DNA of 35,502 nt from an uncultured Bermanella sp. (GCA_913058575.1 CAJXRF010000059.1:1-35502), one strand, 5' to 3'. Shown: positions 16,710 to 26,083, numbered from the stretch's first letter. Notes: generated by a model from the sequence alone, not told the origin. Translations and numbers: made by a program.

Positions 16710-17693
16710 ATGATTACCTTTACGCTTTTCAGGCAATATTTAGCGCTATTGCGCAAACGAAAAATCAACATAGATAGCCTTCTGGCGCAATCTAGTATCA
16801 CCTGTCAGCAACTTGAAGACCCTAATTGCCGCATGAGTGCCCAGCAACACGATGAACTATGGGATATTTTGTTAAATGCCTTACCTGAGTCGCAACTAGC
16901 CCTTAAGAACAATGACACCCTTGCACCTGCCAGCTTCAGTAGTCTTATGTATTTAGCCATGAGCCACCAGCAGGCCATTGATGCGTTAACCACATTACTG
17001 AATTACAAAAACCAAGGCAGCGCCATTCAAATACAGTTACAGAAAACCAAACACAATATTCATTTGAGTTTTAATTCTGATCTATTTCAATTACGCCATT
17101 GGCAATATTTTTTATTATTAGCAGCCCAACATATTTTAGATGTATTAAGCTGGCTAAAAAATGAACCCGTTAGCCCTGTTATCATACAAGTGCCAAAGAA
17201 CATTCCTTCATCCTTTGCTCAGTTTTTAGAAAGTTTAAAGCCCTGTATTAAAATCAGTGAAGGGCCACCTATGTTGGTATTTGATGTGAATCAATTGCAG
17301 TTTCCACTCACTGGCAGCCACCCTCATGTAAGGGCCATTCTTGAACAGCAAACTAAACATGAACTGCTGCAATATCAGTCACAGGAAAATATGGTGAATG
17401 AACTAGCCCGCTATTTCCTTCAGTGTTTTCAAAATATCAAAACCATTGAAAATTTAAAAGTGGCACTGACCCTAGACAAAGCCGCCCAGCATTTTTTTAT
17501 AACCAGCCGCACCCTTCAACGAAAGCTCAAACAACATACCAGTGGCTATTCAGCCATACTCGATGAGGTACGTTTGCAGCGATATGAGCAGGGGTTACAA
17601 CAGAAATTAAAGGCAGAGGATTTGGCTGAATTTTGTGGTTTTAGTGATGGTAACAGCGTTCAGCGCTTTGCTAAGCGCCTTGTTAAACATTAA
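16710..17693 (+). CDS. AraC-family transcriptional regulator with N-terminal arabinose-binding-like domain
   Basis: This 327-aa regulator has an N-terminal effector domain of the type found in OruR/ArgR-like AraC proteins (residues about 1-190: FRQYLALLRKRKINIDSLLAQSSIT, then RMSAQQHDELWDILL). A C-terminal AraC DNA-binding domain follows (about 225-327: LTLDKAAQHFFITSRTLQRKLKQHTSGYSAILDEVRLQRYEQ, then AEFCGFSDGNSVQRFAKR). No ribosome binding site is evident before ATG 16710, because an operator-like repeat occupies the leader. It is divergent from the ADC-family gene and is its likely regulator. It ends 33 bp before the convergent diguanylate cyclase stop. The effector is unknown. Confidence 0.9.
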   Translation: MITFTLFRQYLALLRKRKINIDSLLAQSSITCQQLEDPNCRMSAQQHDELWDILLNALPESQLALKNNDTLAPASFSSLMYLAMSHQQAIDALTTLLNYKNQGSAIQIQLQKTKHNIHLSFNSDLFQLRHWQYFLLLAAQHILDVLSWLKNEPVSPVIIQVPKNIPSSFAQFLESLKPCIKISEGPPMLVFDVNQLQFPLTGSHPHVRAILEQQTKHELLQYQSQENMVNELARYFLQCFQNIKTIENLKVALTLDKAAQHFFITSRTLQRKLKQHTSGYSAILDEVRLQRYEQGLQQKLKAEDLAEFCGFSDGNSVQRFAKRLVKH

Positions 17694-17726
17694 ATAAAAA
17701 AAATTATTTAATCCTGTAAAAATCAA

Positions 17727-18872
17727 TTAACTATTATGGAAATGCACTCGATTTTTCCCCAACTGCTTGGCTTGTAATAAAGCATGATCGGCCTGTTCAA
17801 TGCATTCACTAATAGAGTTATCTTGGCCTTGGGTTATATAAGCCCCAATGGATAACGTAATGTTAGGCAGCCCTTCTATCTTCATATTGCTAATATCGGT
17901 TAAGATACGCTTGGTAATACTGTGTATACGAGTTGAAGACAAACCTTCCATAAACATAATGAATTCCTCCCCCCCGTAACGAGCCAAAAATCCTTGCTCT
18001 TCTTTATTCACTAAAGCCAGTGTTTCACTAATGGCCTTTAGAGCCATGTCGCCCGTTTTGTGCCCTAGGGTGTCGTTTAAGCGTTTAAAATTATCAACGT
18101 CTAGCATCATCACCAACATATTCATGGGCACCTGCCCTTGGTAAGCCTCTAGTTCCCTCATTAGCGCATAACGGTTAGGTAGTTGCGTTAACGCATCGGT
18201 TAAGGCTTGCTGGCTGGCACTGACTTGTTGCTTTTTTAATTGCTTGGTTTGTAAAAAATTATCAATGATATAACGCTCACGCTGCATCACCGCCATAATG
18301 CCCAATACACTGGCCATGCCAAACACCAAGGCATTATTTAATAAAATTTCAAAACGCGTGTAGGTAAACACAGATATGCCCACCACATAGCTGAGCCAAC
18401 AAAAACCACACAACACCATGGTGTATTTCACTGGTGCCTGATACAAGGTACAAGCGTAAAGAATAACTAAAATAGTGCCTTGTTGATAAATGTCCGTACC
18501 TGGGTTGCCTGTATTAGCGGCCACGATGCCAAAATACACAATCAGTGCATTAAATAAACACAGTCCAAAACTATTTAATAAGAAAGACATTCGCATGGTG
18601 GTGTAATGGCTTATATACAGCATCACCAAACACACGGCCACCAATAGGCCACGCACCAACACTAAATGGGTGAACTCTTCATTAAGGTAATGATAGTCAG
18701 CCCAAATAAAAATTAACGAACCTATTAAGCCCGTTAGCGCATAAATACGAGAACTTAAGAATAGCGGCAGGCGAACTTTCAATTCAAATTCTTGCTGTAG
18801 TTCAGGCGTATCTAACTTGCCACGCCCTGATGGCACAGGGGCTTTATCTTGACCAGATAAAGGTTGCTCCAT
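17727..18872 (-). CDS. Membrane-anchored diguanylate cyclase (GGDEF domain)
   Basis: This protein of about 381 aa has a short N-terminal cytosolic segment and about six hydrophobic helices (residues about 35-195: SSRIYALTGLIGSLIFIW onward, VLVRGLLVAVCLVMLYI, LFGLC-type segments). A GGDEF domain follows (about 205-381), beginning DALTQLPNRYALMRELE with LDVDNFKRLNDTLGHKTGD and active-site ARYGGEEF. GGEEF is catalytically competent, so it should make cyclic di-GMP at the inner membrane. The RxxD inhibitory site normally found five residues before GGEEF is absent, so product inhibition through it is unlikely. AGGAG sits 2 bp before ATG 18878 and 8 bp before ATG 18872; I prefer 18872. The membrane sensor part is not one I can name. 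Confidence 0.92.
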   Translation of the reverse strand: MEQPLSGQDKAPVPSGRGKLDTPELQQEFELKVRLPLFLSSRIYALTGLIGSLIFIWADYHYLNEEFTHLVLVRGLLVAVCLVMLYISHYTTMRMSFLLNSFGLCLFNALIVYFGIVAANTGNPGTDIYQQGTILVILYACTLYQAPVKYTMVLCGFCWLSYVVGISVFTYTRFEILLNNALVFGMASVLGIMAVMQRERYIIDNFLQTKQLKKQQVSASQQALTDALTQLPNRYALMRELEAYQGQVPMNMLVMMLDVDNFKRLNDTLGHKTGDMALKAISETLALVNKEEQGFLARYGGEEFIMFMEGLSSTRIHSITKRILTDISNMKIEGLPNITLSIGAYITQGQDNSISECIEQADHALLQAKQLGKNRVHFHNS

Positions 18873-19011
18873 TGCCATTACTCCTAAATCCAAGGGCCTG
18901 AGAGAAAAACTAATGCTTTATATACATTAGCGCCTATTAAAAAAGTCTAGCCTAGTTTTGGCAATGCTTTTTGGTTTCATTTTTCTCAATAGCACACGGC
19001 TAATTCAACAT

Positions 19012-20583
19012 TTAAAGCATCTTAGGCCAGCTAGACATTAAGCGTTTGCTCATGCCTGCCTTGCCATCATTACCCCTAGCTCGCTTGAATGCTTTGATGA
19101 TTTTCTTGCGAGTATCCCGAGGGTCTATAATTTCATCTAACAAATTCAAACCTGCCGCCTCCCAAGGCTCACTGCTTTGCTGCATGGCTTGAAGGTACAT
19201 TTCTTTTTCTTGCTCGCCATTTTCCGACTGAGCCAATTTACGACCAAACGCTACACTTACTGCCACATCCGGTGCCATAAATGAAACATCCGCTGTGGGC
19301 CAAGCCATTATATGGTCGCTGCCCATCTTGCCTCCTGACATATTACAATGGGCCATGCCGTAAGATTTACGCACAATTAAACTGACTCTGGGCACACTGC
19401 AGTGATGCAACGCATCTATGAAACGCATAATTTTAAGGGACATTTTCTGATCTTCAGCGGCCTTGCCCACTAAAAATCCTGGGGTGTCATGTAAAAATAA
19501 TAATGGAATATTAAAAGAGTCACACAAGGCAATAAACGCGGTGGCTTTCTCGCAGGCGCCGGGGCCCATAGCACCCGCCGTGACCATAGGGTTATTGGCT
19601 AACACCCCGGTCACATGACCATCAATGCGCATGAAAGCAGTAATTAAACTGCCGTCAAAATAAGGCCTTAGCTCTAACACACTGTCTTGATCGGCAATTA
19701 AATCCAATAAATGGTGCATGTCGTAGGGTTGTTTTGGATTTTCGGGCACCACATCCAGTACAGCTTCCACACTTGCTTGAATATCATCGTGACAAGGCAA
19801 AACTTTCGGTAACTCATTGGCATGGTTTGGCAGGTAAGAGAGTACTTTTTGAATTAAGGCCAAGCATTCCTCTTCGTTTTCAGCGAACAAGTCTACCAGC
19901 CCAGTATGATGAGCATGAAGCTGCCAGCCACCTAGTTCTTCATCGCTGGTGTCTTCACCGGTGGCGATTCGTAAAATGGACGAGCCCCCCACGCACATAA
20001 CAGTGCCTCTCACCTGCACCACAATGTCAGACGTGGCTGCCACCCAAGTGGGGCCACCCATGCATTCCCCCATGATGGCGGTCACCAACGGGGCTTTACG
20101 GTCTCTGGGCTCACTAATGGTGGTGGAATAACTCATGCTCATCATGCCATCACTGCCCATGATATCGGGGATTCTCGCGCCCCCAGCATCTCCTAAATAG
20201 ACACACGGTAAACCCTTCTTTTGGGCGTAAGACATTTTTTCATATACCTTATTCACTCCAATGCGCCCGCCCGCACCAGCCAAAACTGTCACATCATCGG
20301 CGGCTACAAAAATATCCCTTTGTTGCAGTTCACCATAACCACAGACTTTGCCGTCGCTTGGGGTTTTATTTTGAGCGGATTTTAAATCGCTATGGGCCAA
20401 CATGCCGGTTTCTTCAAAACTGTTGAAGTCGAGTAATTTATTGATGCGCTCTCGGGCCGTCATACGGCCTTTATGGTGCTGGCGAGCCACCTTATCATCG
20501 CCGCCCATTTGCAACGCTTTATCTTGACGCTTTTGTAGCGCTGAAATTTTATAAGGGTCGTTATTTGATTTAGTTGAATTCAT
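19012..20583 (-). CDS. Acyl-CoA carboxylase, carboxyltransferase (beta) subunit
   Basis: This 523-aa protein is a complete biotin-dependent carboxyltransferase. It has the N-terminal RMTARERINKLLD, VLAGAGGRIGVNKVYEKM, YLGDAGGARIPDIMG and a C-terminal half with VTAGAMGPGACEKATAFIALCDSFNIPLLFLHDTPGFLVG and SYGMAHCNMSGGKMG. It transfers carboxyl from carboxybiotin to an acyl-CoA. It is encoded 14 bp after the alpha subunit, and AGGA eight bases before ATG marks the start. Length and motifs fit the propionyl-, methylcrotonyl- and geranyl-CoA carboxylase group rather than AccD. None of the other genes of leucine or terpene catabolism is beside it, so the substrate remains open. Confidence 0.93.
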   Translation of the reverse strand: MNSTKSNNDPYKISALQKRQDKALQMGGDDKVARQHHKGRMTARERINKLLDFNSFEETGMLAHSDLKSAQNKTPSDGKVCGYGELQQRDIFVAADDVTVLAGAGGRIGVNKVYEKMSYAQKKGLPCVYLGDAGGARIPDIMGSDGMMSMSYSTTISEPRDRKAPLVTAIMGECMGGPTWVAATSDIVVQVRGTVMCVGGSSILRIATGEDTSDEELGGWQLHAHHTGLVDLFAENEEECLALIQKVLSYLPNHANELPKVLPCHDDIQASVEAVLDVVPENPKQPYDMHHLLDLIADQDSVLELRPYFDGSLITAFMRIDGHVTGVLANNPMVTAGAMGPGACEKATAFIALCDSFNIPLLFLHDTPGFLVGKAAEDQKMSLKIMRFIDALHHCSVPRVSLIVRKSYGMAHCNMSGGKMGSDHIMAWPTADVSFMAPDVAVSVAFGRKLAQSENGEQEKEMYLQAMQQSSEPWEAAGLNLLDEIIDPRDTRKKIIKAFKRARGNDGKAGMSKRLMSSWPKML

Positions 20584-20597
20584 GGTGATGTCCTAAA

Positions 20598-22616
20598 TTA
20601 TTTATCTTGTATGTCAATTAACGTGTCACCCTTATTTACTAGGTCTCCTGTGGCCACCAATAACTGAGCCACCACCCCATGACTTTTTGCAAAGGTACTG
20701 TGCTCCATTTTCATGGATTCCATGGTTAATAACTTATCCCCTTCTTTTACTTCATCACCTTGTGCCACCAATACATCCACAATGCGCCCCGGCATGGCCG
20801 CGTGATAACCGGCTCCATCCGTTTGTAAATTTCCATTGGAAAAGCGCGATACATACGCCACCTTCTGTGCCCCTAAATCATTGCTATGTATGTGCAGAGT
20901 ATTTTTTTCAAGGGCGCATTTATAAGTGTGGCTGTGGCCATTTATGCTGAGTAATGTTTCACATACACTTCTGTGAAGATATTTTTGTAATGAATGGGTG
21001 ATCACGTCCACTTCAATTATTTTTTTAGCGCCATTCACTTCATCATTTTTCTGTCCAGCACCGCGCTGTGCATCAAGCGTCACTTCATAACCCCATTCAC
21101 TTATGTGACGGACAGTCAGTGAGTAAGTCATACCAGAAAATTCAAGGGCATAGTTTCGTAAGCTTGGCCCATGGGATGCCACCCCTATTTCTTGAGCCAT
21201 GGCTTGATGCACAGCAGCCACCACCAGAACCCTTTCAATATCATCAACGCCTAAGGGTTCGGTGAGTGTTTGACAATTTTGTTCGATAAAATCGGTACTG
21301 GTATTGCCTTGCAAGAATTTAGGATGCTTTAGTATATTTTTAAGAAATGCCTGATTGGTGGTGAGCCCCAGTAGCTGGCTATTTTCTAAGTGGCGATTCA
21401 TAGCACGAATGGCTGTATTTCTGTCTTTATCAAAACTGATTAATTTCGCTAACATAGGGTCATAATAACTGGAGATATGCGAGCCTGTTTCAATGCCGGA
21501 ATCGGTTCTGATACCAGCACTTTCATAAGGCTGCCAATGTAACACTTGCCCAATACTGGGCATGAAATTTTGCATCGGGTCTTCCGCATATAAGCGACAT
21601 TCAATGGCATGACCATTGATTGAAATATCCTCTTGGGCGAGTGAAAGAACCTGACCCTGGGCAATTTCAATTTGCAAAGCGACTAAATCTAAACCCGTTA
21701 TTTTTTCAGTAATGCCATGTTCTACTTGTAAACGGGTATTCATTTCCAAAAAATAAAAATTATCAGTGCCCTCTTCCACCATAAATTCAACCGTGCCCAA
21801 CCCTTGATATTTTACCGCTTGAGCAATTTTAACCGATGCGGCACAAATATCATGGCGTAACTGTTCACTAATGGAAGGAGCCGGCGCTTCTTCCAGCACT
21901 TTTTGACGGCGACGCTGAATAGAGCACTCTCGCTCATAACAATGTAACGCGTTACCATGCTGGTCACACAATAACTGTACTTCAATATGTCGAACTTTTT
22001 GAAAATACTTTTCCACTAGTACATGGTCATTTCCAAAAGCACTAATAGCTTCATGTTTGGTGGCACTTAACGCATTAACAAATTCATCTTCACTGTTCAC
22101 CACGCGCATGCCCATGCCGCCACCGCCAGCTGAAGCTTTTATCAATACGGGAAAACCGATTTGTTTCGCGGTATTAAAGAGTGAATTTACATCTTGAGGA
22201 GGGTTAGCCAGACCCGGAATGATGGGTAAACCTAAAGATTCAACCAATTCTTTAGATGCCGATTTAGACGCCATTAAAATCATCGTATCGCCACTGGGAC
22301 CAATAAACTGAAGATTAGCGACTTGGCATTGTTGAGCAAAATCAGGATTTTCAGATAAAAAGCCAAAACCTGGATGAATGGCATCGGCCCCTGAAGTAAG
22401 TGCAGCTTGGATGATTTTGGTTTGATTTAAATACGATTGTTGAGCTGGGCTTTCACCTATGTGGACGGCTTCATCGGCCATCTTTACAAACGGGCTGTGC
22501 TTGTCGGCATCCGAATACACGGCTACCGTAGCAATATGGAGTTTTTTGCAAGCCAAAATGATACGTACGGCCACTTCACCGCGATTGGCAATCAGGATTT
22601 TATTAAATATATTCAA
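20598..22616 (-). CDS. Acyl-CoA carboxylase, biotin carboxylase/biotin carrier (alpha) subunit
   Basis: This protein of about 672 aa starts FNKILIANRGEVAVRII. The biotin carboxylase ATP-grasp core runs to residue about 445 (HPGFGFLSENPDFAQQC, KASAGGGGMGMRVV, EVQLLCDQHGNALHCYERECSIQRR-like block, EMNTRLQVEHGITE). A variable linker follows, then a C-terminal biotinyl domain with MESMKMEHS, where Lys636 should carry biotin. It carboxylates its own biotin with ATP and bicarbonate for the downstream beta subunit. No ATG exists at the expected start. TTG at 22616, preceded by GGGGAAG at a good distance, fits family N-termini better than the TTG at 22631. It is the first gene of a two-gene operon. 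Confidence 0.93.
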   Translation of the reverse strand: MNIFNKILIANRGEVAVRIILACKKLHIATVAVYSDADKHSPFVKMADEAVHIGESPAQQSYLNQTKIIQAALTSGADAIHPGFGFLSENPDFAQQCQVANLQFIGPSGDTMILMASKSASKELVESLGLPIIPGLANPPQDVNSLFNTAKQIGFPVLIKASAGGGGMGMRVVNSEDEFVNALSATKHEAISAFGNDHVLVEKYFQKVRHIEVQLLCDQHGNALHCYERECSIQRRRQKVLEEAPAPSISEQLRHDICAASVKIAQAVKYQGLGTVEFMVEEGTDNFYFLEMNTRLQVEHGITEKITGLDLVALQIEIAQGQVLSLAQEDISINGHAIECRLYAEDPMQNFMPSIGQVLHWQPYESAGIRTDSGIETGSHISSYYDPMLAKLISFDKDRNTAIRAMNRHLENSQLLGLTTNQAFLKNILKHPKFLQGNTSTDFIEQNCQTLTEPLGVDDIERVLVVAAVHQAMAQEIGVASHGPSLRNYALEFSGMTYSLTVRHISEWGYEVTLDAQRGAGQKNDEVNGAKKIIEVDVITHSLQKYLHRSVCETLLSINGHSHTYKCALEKNTLHIHSNDLGAQKVAYVSRFSNGNLQTDGAGYHAAMPGRIVDVLVAQGDEVKEGDKLLTMESMKMEHSTFAKSHGVVAQLLVATGDLVNKGDTLIDIQDK

Positions 22617-23527
22617 GAAACACTTCCCCAAACCGACATTTGGCCAAAATAATAATATAAAAAATTGGCCTTATAATTTTTTAAGAAACAGTATAAATAG
22701 AAAGTAAAAAAATGCTTGGCTATTTAGGACAAGACAGGGGCTAAAAAACGATGTGAGAATTGTTTGTATTCACTTAACATCAAACAATAAATGAATTGCA
22801 CTCAATATTTATAGACTTACATGAATATTGTGAATAACGATTAATTCAGCTAGTTGATTATCATTTTAGGGAGTATTGCCCAATTTTAATTCATTTAAGA
22901 CAATTGAGGATCATTTTCAAAGATTCTTCCCAAGCGCACTTCAATCATTCATTTACAGGTATAAACGGACAAATAAAGGCCAAGTTAAATTAGGCCATTC
23001 AACAATCAAATTACCAATAGTTATTTCTAAATTGCAAATCTCTAAGATAATCCATTTTGCCCATATCAACGCCGTTATGCCATGGGCGCCTCATCACACA
23101 ATGACTCACAAAAATAAAATTCATTTATTTTTCATAAAAACTTTACAGCAAAGCACAAGCCAATTTATTTAATTACCACATACAAAAATATTCTATCACC
23201 CTAAAAAAATATAAAGAGTAAATATAAAAACGAAATCACAGCCTCCCCTGTAAATAATCACAGTAAAATATCTGTAAATAATCACAGTAAAACGCTCATA
23301 AATCTCAATCAATATTTTTTATTATATTTAAAAAACATAAAAACGGATTTACCACAAAATAAAATTGTAAATAATTAATTATTTTTTCTTTAAAAATTAA
23401 ATAAATATATTTTTTGCGTAAAATTTTCAACTTTTTTCCATTGATTTTTCTCACCCCCAGCTACACTAATGCCAACGTACCAATCCTTGGTGCTCAATTA
23501 ATTCTTTCATTACAAAGGTAATTAAAA
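22617..23527. other. Gene-free AT-rich intergenic region
   Basis: About 900 bp lie between the divergent carboxylase operon and the secreted PLD-fold gene. A 98-codon frame at 22876-23172 lacks a ribosome binding site and known motifs, and I do not support it. The right half becomes extremely AT-rich (23300-23450) and holds two perfect LexA-type repeats (23248-23292). A weak Fur-like core (TGATTATCATT, about 22855) is also present. I see no RNA gene. Confidence 0.6.
23248..23292. promoter_or_regulatory. Two tandem LexA-type (SOS) boxes
   Basis: CTGTAAATAATCACAG occurs at 23248-23263 and again at 23272-23287, each followed by TAAAA. The two copies are identical over 21 bp and 24 bp apart. Each fits the gammaproteobacterial LexA pattern CTGT-N8-ACAG with an AT-rich centre and a TA after ACAG. 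They are about 240 bp upstream of the secreted PLD-fold gene, further than usual, and about 630 bp from the divergent carboxylase. Confidence 0.5.
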
Positions 23528-25981
23528 ATGAAAATAACCTCGTTATTTTTATGTTTGGTTTTATCGTGCTCGGCATTCAGTGCCGACATTCAGGTGTACT
23601 TTAATCACCCCACTAATGCACCTGCCATTACGGCTGATTTAGAACAAGTGATTATCGATACCATAGATGCTGCCACCACCAGTCTAGACGTGGCTATTTA
23701 CGATTTAGATGTGCAAAGCATCAGCAATGCATTGGTGGCTGCTAAAGTGCGCGGTGTCACCGTCCGACTGATCACCGACAACGAAAATACCGGCAGCGAG
23801 AATCAAGGGGCGTTAGATATCCTCACTAACAACTCCGTAAACTGGCTAGATGACACCGCCGATGGCAGTGCCGGTAGCGGCTCGCAACACAACAAATTCA
23901 TTATTATTGACAATCAATCCGTCTTAACAGGCTCAGCCAATTTTACCCACAGTGGCTTGCATGGGGATCCTGATGGCAACGGCGGCTATAACGGAACCGG
24001 GAATGTTAATAACATCATCACCATTCAATCTGCCACACTTGCTGCAATTTATACCACCCAATTTAATTACATGTGGGGCGATGGCCCTGGCGGGTTAACC
24101 GATTCTTTGTTTGGCTTACCCAAACCTGATCACGCCATGCAAACCGTTTATACCGACAATGACAATATTCAAATTGATGTGCAGTTTGCCCCTCAGTCAC
24201 CCACAGTTTATGCAGGTTCGACATTAGAAAGTTTGGATAATCATTTGGCCACCGCTCAAACTCGCATTCATGCCGCACAATTTGTGTTTAGTGCCCAAGT
24301 TTTAGCTGACACGATGGAAGCTCGCCACACCGCTGGGGTAGACATTCAAGGCATTGGCGACAGCTCTTTTTTTAATCGTTATTACAGCGAGTTTTTAGAC
24401 GTCACGGGCACCCAAATTGAAATTAGCCCAGGAGTGTATGAAACCGACAGCTACACCCAAGATGTGAACAATCCATGGGCGAATCCAGCTGAAGCCTACG
24501 TGGGAGAAACCAGCGGCTATGATAAATTCCACCATAAATTTTGGGTAGTGGATAACACCGTGGTCACGGGTTCCATGAACGCCTCGGGGGCGGGCTCCTT
24601 TAGCAATGATGAAAACATGCTCATCATTCATAACACCAGCATCGCCGACCAATATGAAGGGGAATTTGCCCGCCGTTTTTGCGAAGCCAAAGGGGCCCTT
24701 AATTGTGATGGCTCTCTTACCCACGACAGCATTATTTTAGAAAACGTGCCCTTTACAGCCGAAGAAACCACCGCCGTCATGGCCATGGTGGCCACCGCAA
24801 CCCTCACCGAACTAGACGATGACATGGCCCTTGATTCCCGTGCGGCCAACAGCATATTCGATACTCGCCCCACCACCATGGCTGCCCTTGGTAATTGCTA
24901 TTACGTGGGCAAGTCGGCGTTAAAGAAACTACGTAACTACGCCATGCTGCCCGCCACACCCGCAACATATGAGGAGCGCTTTGATTTAGGCAACACCACC
25001 AACATGACAGCCTTATATAGTTATCCAAACTCCACGAATGGCATGACCCTTAAACAAACCATTGAACACTACCTAACACAGCGTTTAGAGCGCGATGGCA
25101 TCACCAATGCCAGTGCCGTGGTAGACATGAGTGGCAGCACCTATGAAACCATTATTCGCGGCGATGAGAGCACCTTAAGCGATTATGAAAGTCGTTTAAG
25201 TGACTTTTACGCCGCCGGTTTATTGGCCGACACCGCAGTAGATGACCTAATAACAGATGAGATTTGGAATGCCAGTGAATGGCGCTTCTTCTTACCATTG
25301 GGCTTACCTATAGTGAATCAGCGTTCCGTGCAATTACTGCATTTTCCGCCTGACTATTCACTTACCGAGCAAGACTATTTAAATTCCAGCACCAGCCAAC
25401 GCTGGGAAGATTTATTGGAATTAAACGGCGTCCCCCAAGCAGAAATTAGCCTATATGAAAGCATTTTAGACATTGCCCCCATTGCCGCACCCGCCAGTGA
25501 AGGCAGCAGTCTAGACAGTACCTACACTTATTTTGAGCCATACGTATTGGCCATGCTGCCCTTGCTCACTCAAGCTGAACAAACTCAACCTTTACCCATC
25601 GTGGCTTATGGTAGCCCAGTGCGTACTTGGTTAAGCGATCATTACAGCTTACAAAATTTTGGAGTCAACAGCGTGGCCAGTATTGAAGTGGACACCGGCA
25701 AGTTTGCTTCTGTCATTGGGGCCAACCACCCAAGCTATGTGTGGTATGCCATTCAAACCAGTCGTGCCCTTACCTTCAGTGTCATGGAAGAGGATTTGAT
25801 TTCGGCTTGTTGGCAAAAAGATATGGGCAATGACCCTACGCTAAATGCCACCACGGTCATGACCAATTGCACTACCTCTTGGCAAGCACAGCCTGTGGCC
25901 GTGTGTACGCAAATGGAGATTCAGGCTTATGGCGAAAATGAAGCGGATGCCTTAGCCATTTGTGAGGCGGAGTATCCTTAG
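23528..25981 (+). CDS. Secreted phospholipase D-fold (HKD) protein with HhH-like segment and unknown C-terminal region
   Basis: This 817-aa protein has a signal peptide (MKITSLFLCLVLSCSAFSA). Two PLD domains follow with complete HKD motifs: QHNKFIIIDNQSVLTGSANF (His about residue 121) and FHHKFWVVDNTVVTGSMNAS (His about 336). Pairs of HKD motifs form one active site for phosphodiester cleavage, in phospholipases or nucleases. Residues about 430-472 (MALDSRAANSIFDTRP, then LGNCYYVGKSALKKLRNYA) look like the helix-hairpin-helix DNA-binding segment seen in secreted nucleases, so a DNA substrate is plausible. Residues about 480-817 match nothing I know and contain several cysteines near the end. 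AAAGGT nine bases before ATG supports the start. Its coding sequence is less AT-rich than its very AT-rich upstream region. Confidence 0.85.
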   Translation: MKITSLFLCLVLSCSAFSADIQVYFNHPTNAPAITADLEQVIIDTIDAATTSLDVAIYDLDVQSISNALVAAKVRGVTVRLITDNENTGSENQGALDILTNNSVNWLDDTADGSAGSGSQHNKFIIIDNQSVLTGSANFTHSGLHGDPDGNGGYNGTGNVNNIITIQSATLAAIYTTQFNYMWGDGPGGLTDSLFGLPKPDHAMQTVYTDNDNIQIDVQFAPQSPTVYAGSTLESLDNHLATAQTRIHAAQFVFSAQVLADTMEARHTAGVDIQGIGDSSFFNRYYSEFLDVTGTQIEISPGVYETDSYTQDVNNPWANPAEAYVGETSGYDKFHHKFWVVDNTVVTGSMNASGAGSFSNDENMLIIHNTSIADQYEGEFARRFCEAKGALNCDGSLTHDSIILENVPFTAEETTAVMAMVATATLTELDDDMALDSRAANSIFDTRPTTMAALGNCYYVGKSALKKLRNYAMLPATPATYEERFDLGNTTNMTALYSYPNSTNGMTLKQTIEHYLTQRLERDGITNASAVVDMSGSTYETIIRGDESTLSDYESRLSDFYAAGLLADTAVDDLITDEIWNASEWRFFLPLGLPIVNQRSVQLLHFPPDYSLTEQDYLNSSTSQRWEDLLELNGVPQAEISLYESILDIAPIAAPASEGSSLDSTYTYFEPYVLAMLPLLTQAEQTQPLPIVAYGSPVRTWLSDHYSLQNFGVNSVASIEVDTGKFASVIGANHPSYVWYAIQTSRALTFSVMEEDLISACWQKDMGNDPTLNATTVMTNCTTSWQAQPVAVCTQMEIQAYGENEADALAICEAEYP

Positions 25982-26021
25982 ATTAAACATTAGAAAAATG
26001 AAGGTTTAAAATTGATAAAAA

Positions 26022-26053
26022 TAAGTAAGGGCACACATTTGTGCCCTTACTTA
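26022..26053 (-). terminator. Rho-independent terminator of the 26084-26587 gene (possibly bidirectional)
   Basis: TAAGTAAGGGCAC (26022-26034) and GTGCCCTTACTTA (26041-26053) form a perfect 13-bp stem with a 6-base loop. On the minus strand the stem is followed directly by TTTTTATC, a proper U-tract, so it ends the leftward gene. It lies 40 bp past the stop of the rightward PLD-fold gene and could also serve it. Confidence 0.8.
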
Positions 26054-26083
26054 CAATCGATTATTAACAAACATTTCTTAACG

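Noticed and set aside
22850-22868. Fur-like core TGATTATCATT
   Set aside because: Only about 11 of 19 consensus positions match and no gene start is suitably placed.
22876-23172. 98-codon plus-strand frame starting at TTG
   Set aside because: No ribosome binding site, no domain and weak coding character; kept only as part of the intergenic description.
23450-23490. TTGATT and TACACT as promoter of the PLD-fold gene
   Set aside because: The spacer is only 15 bp, too short to assert a sigma-70 promoter.
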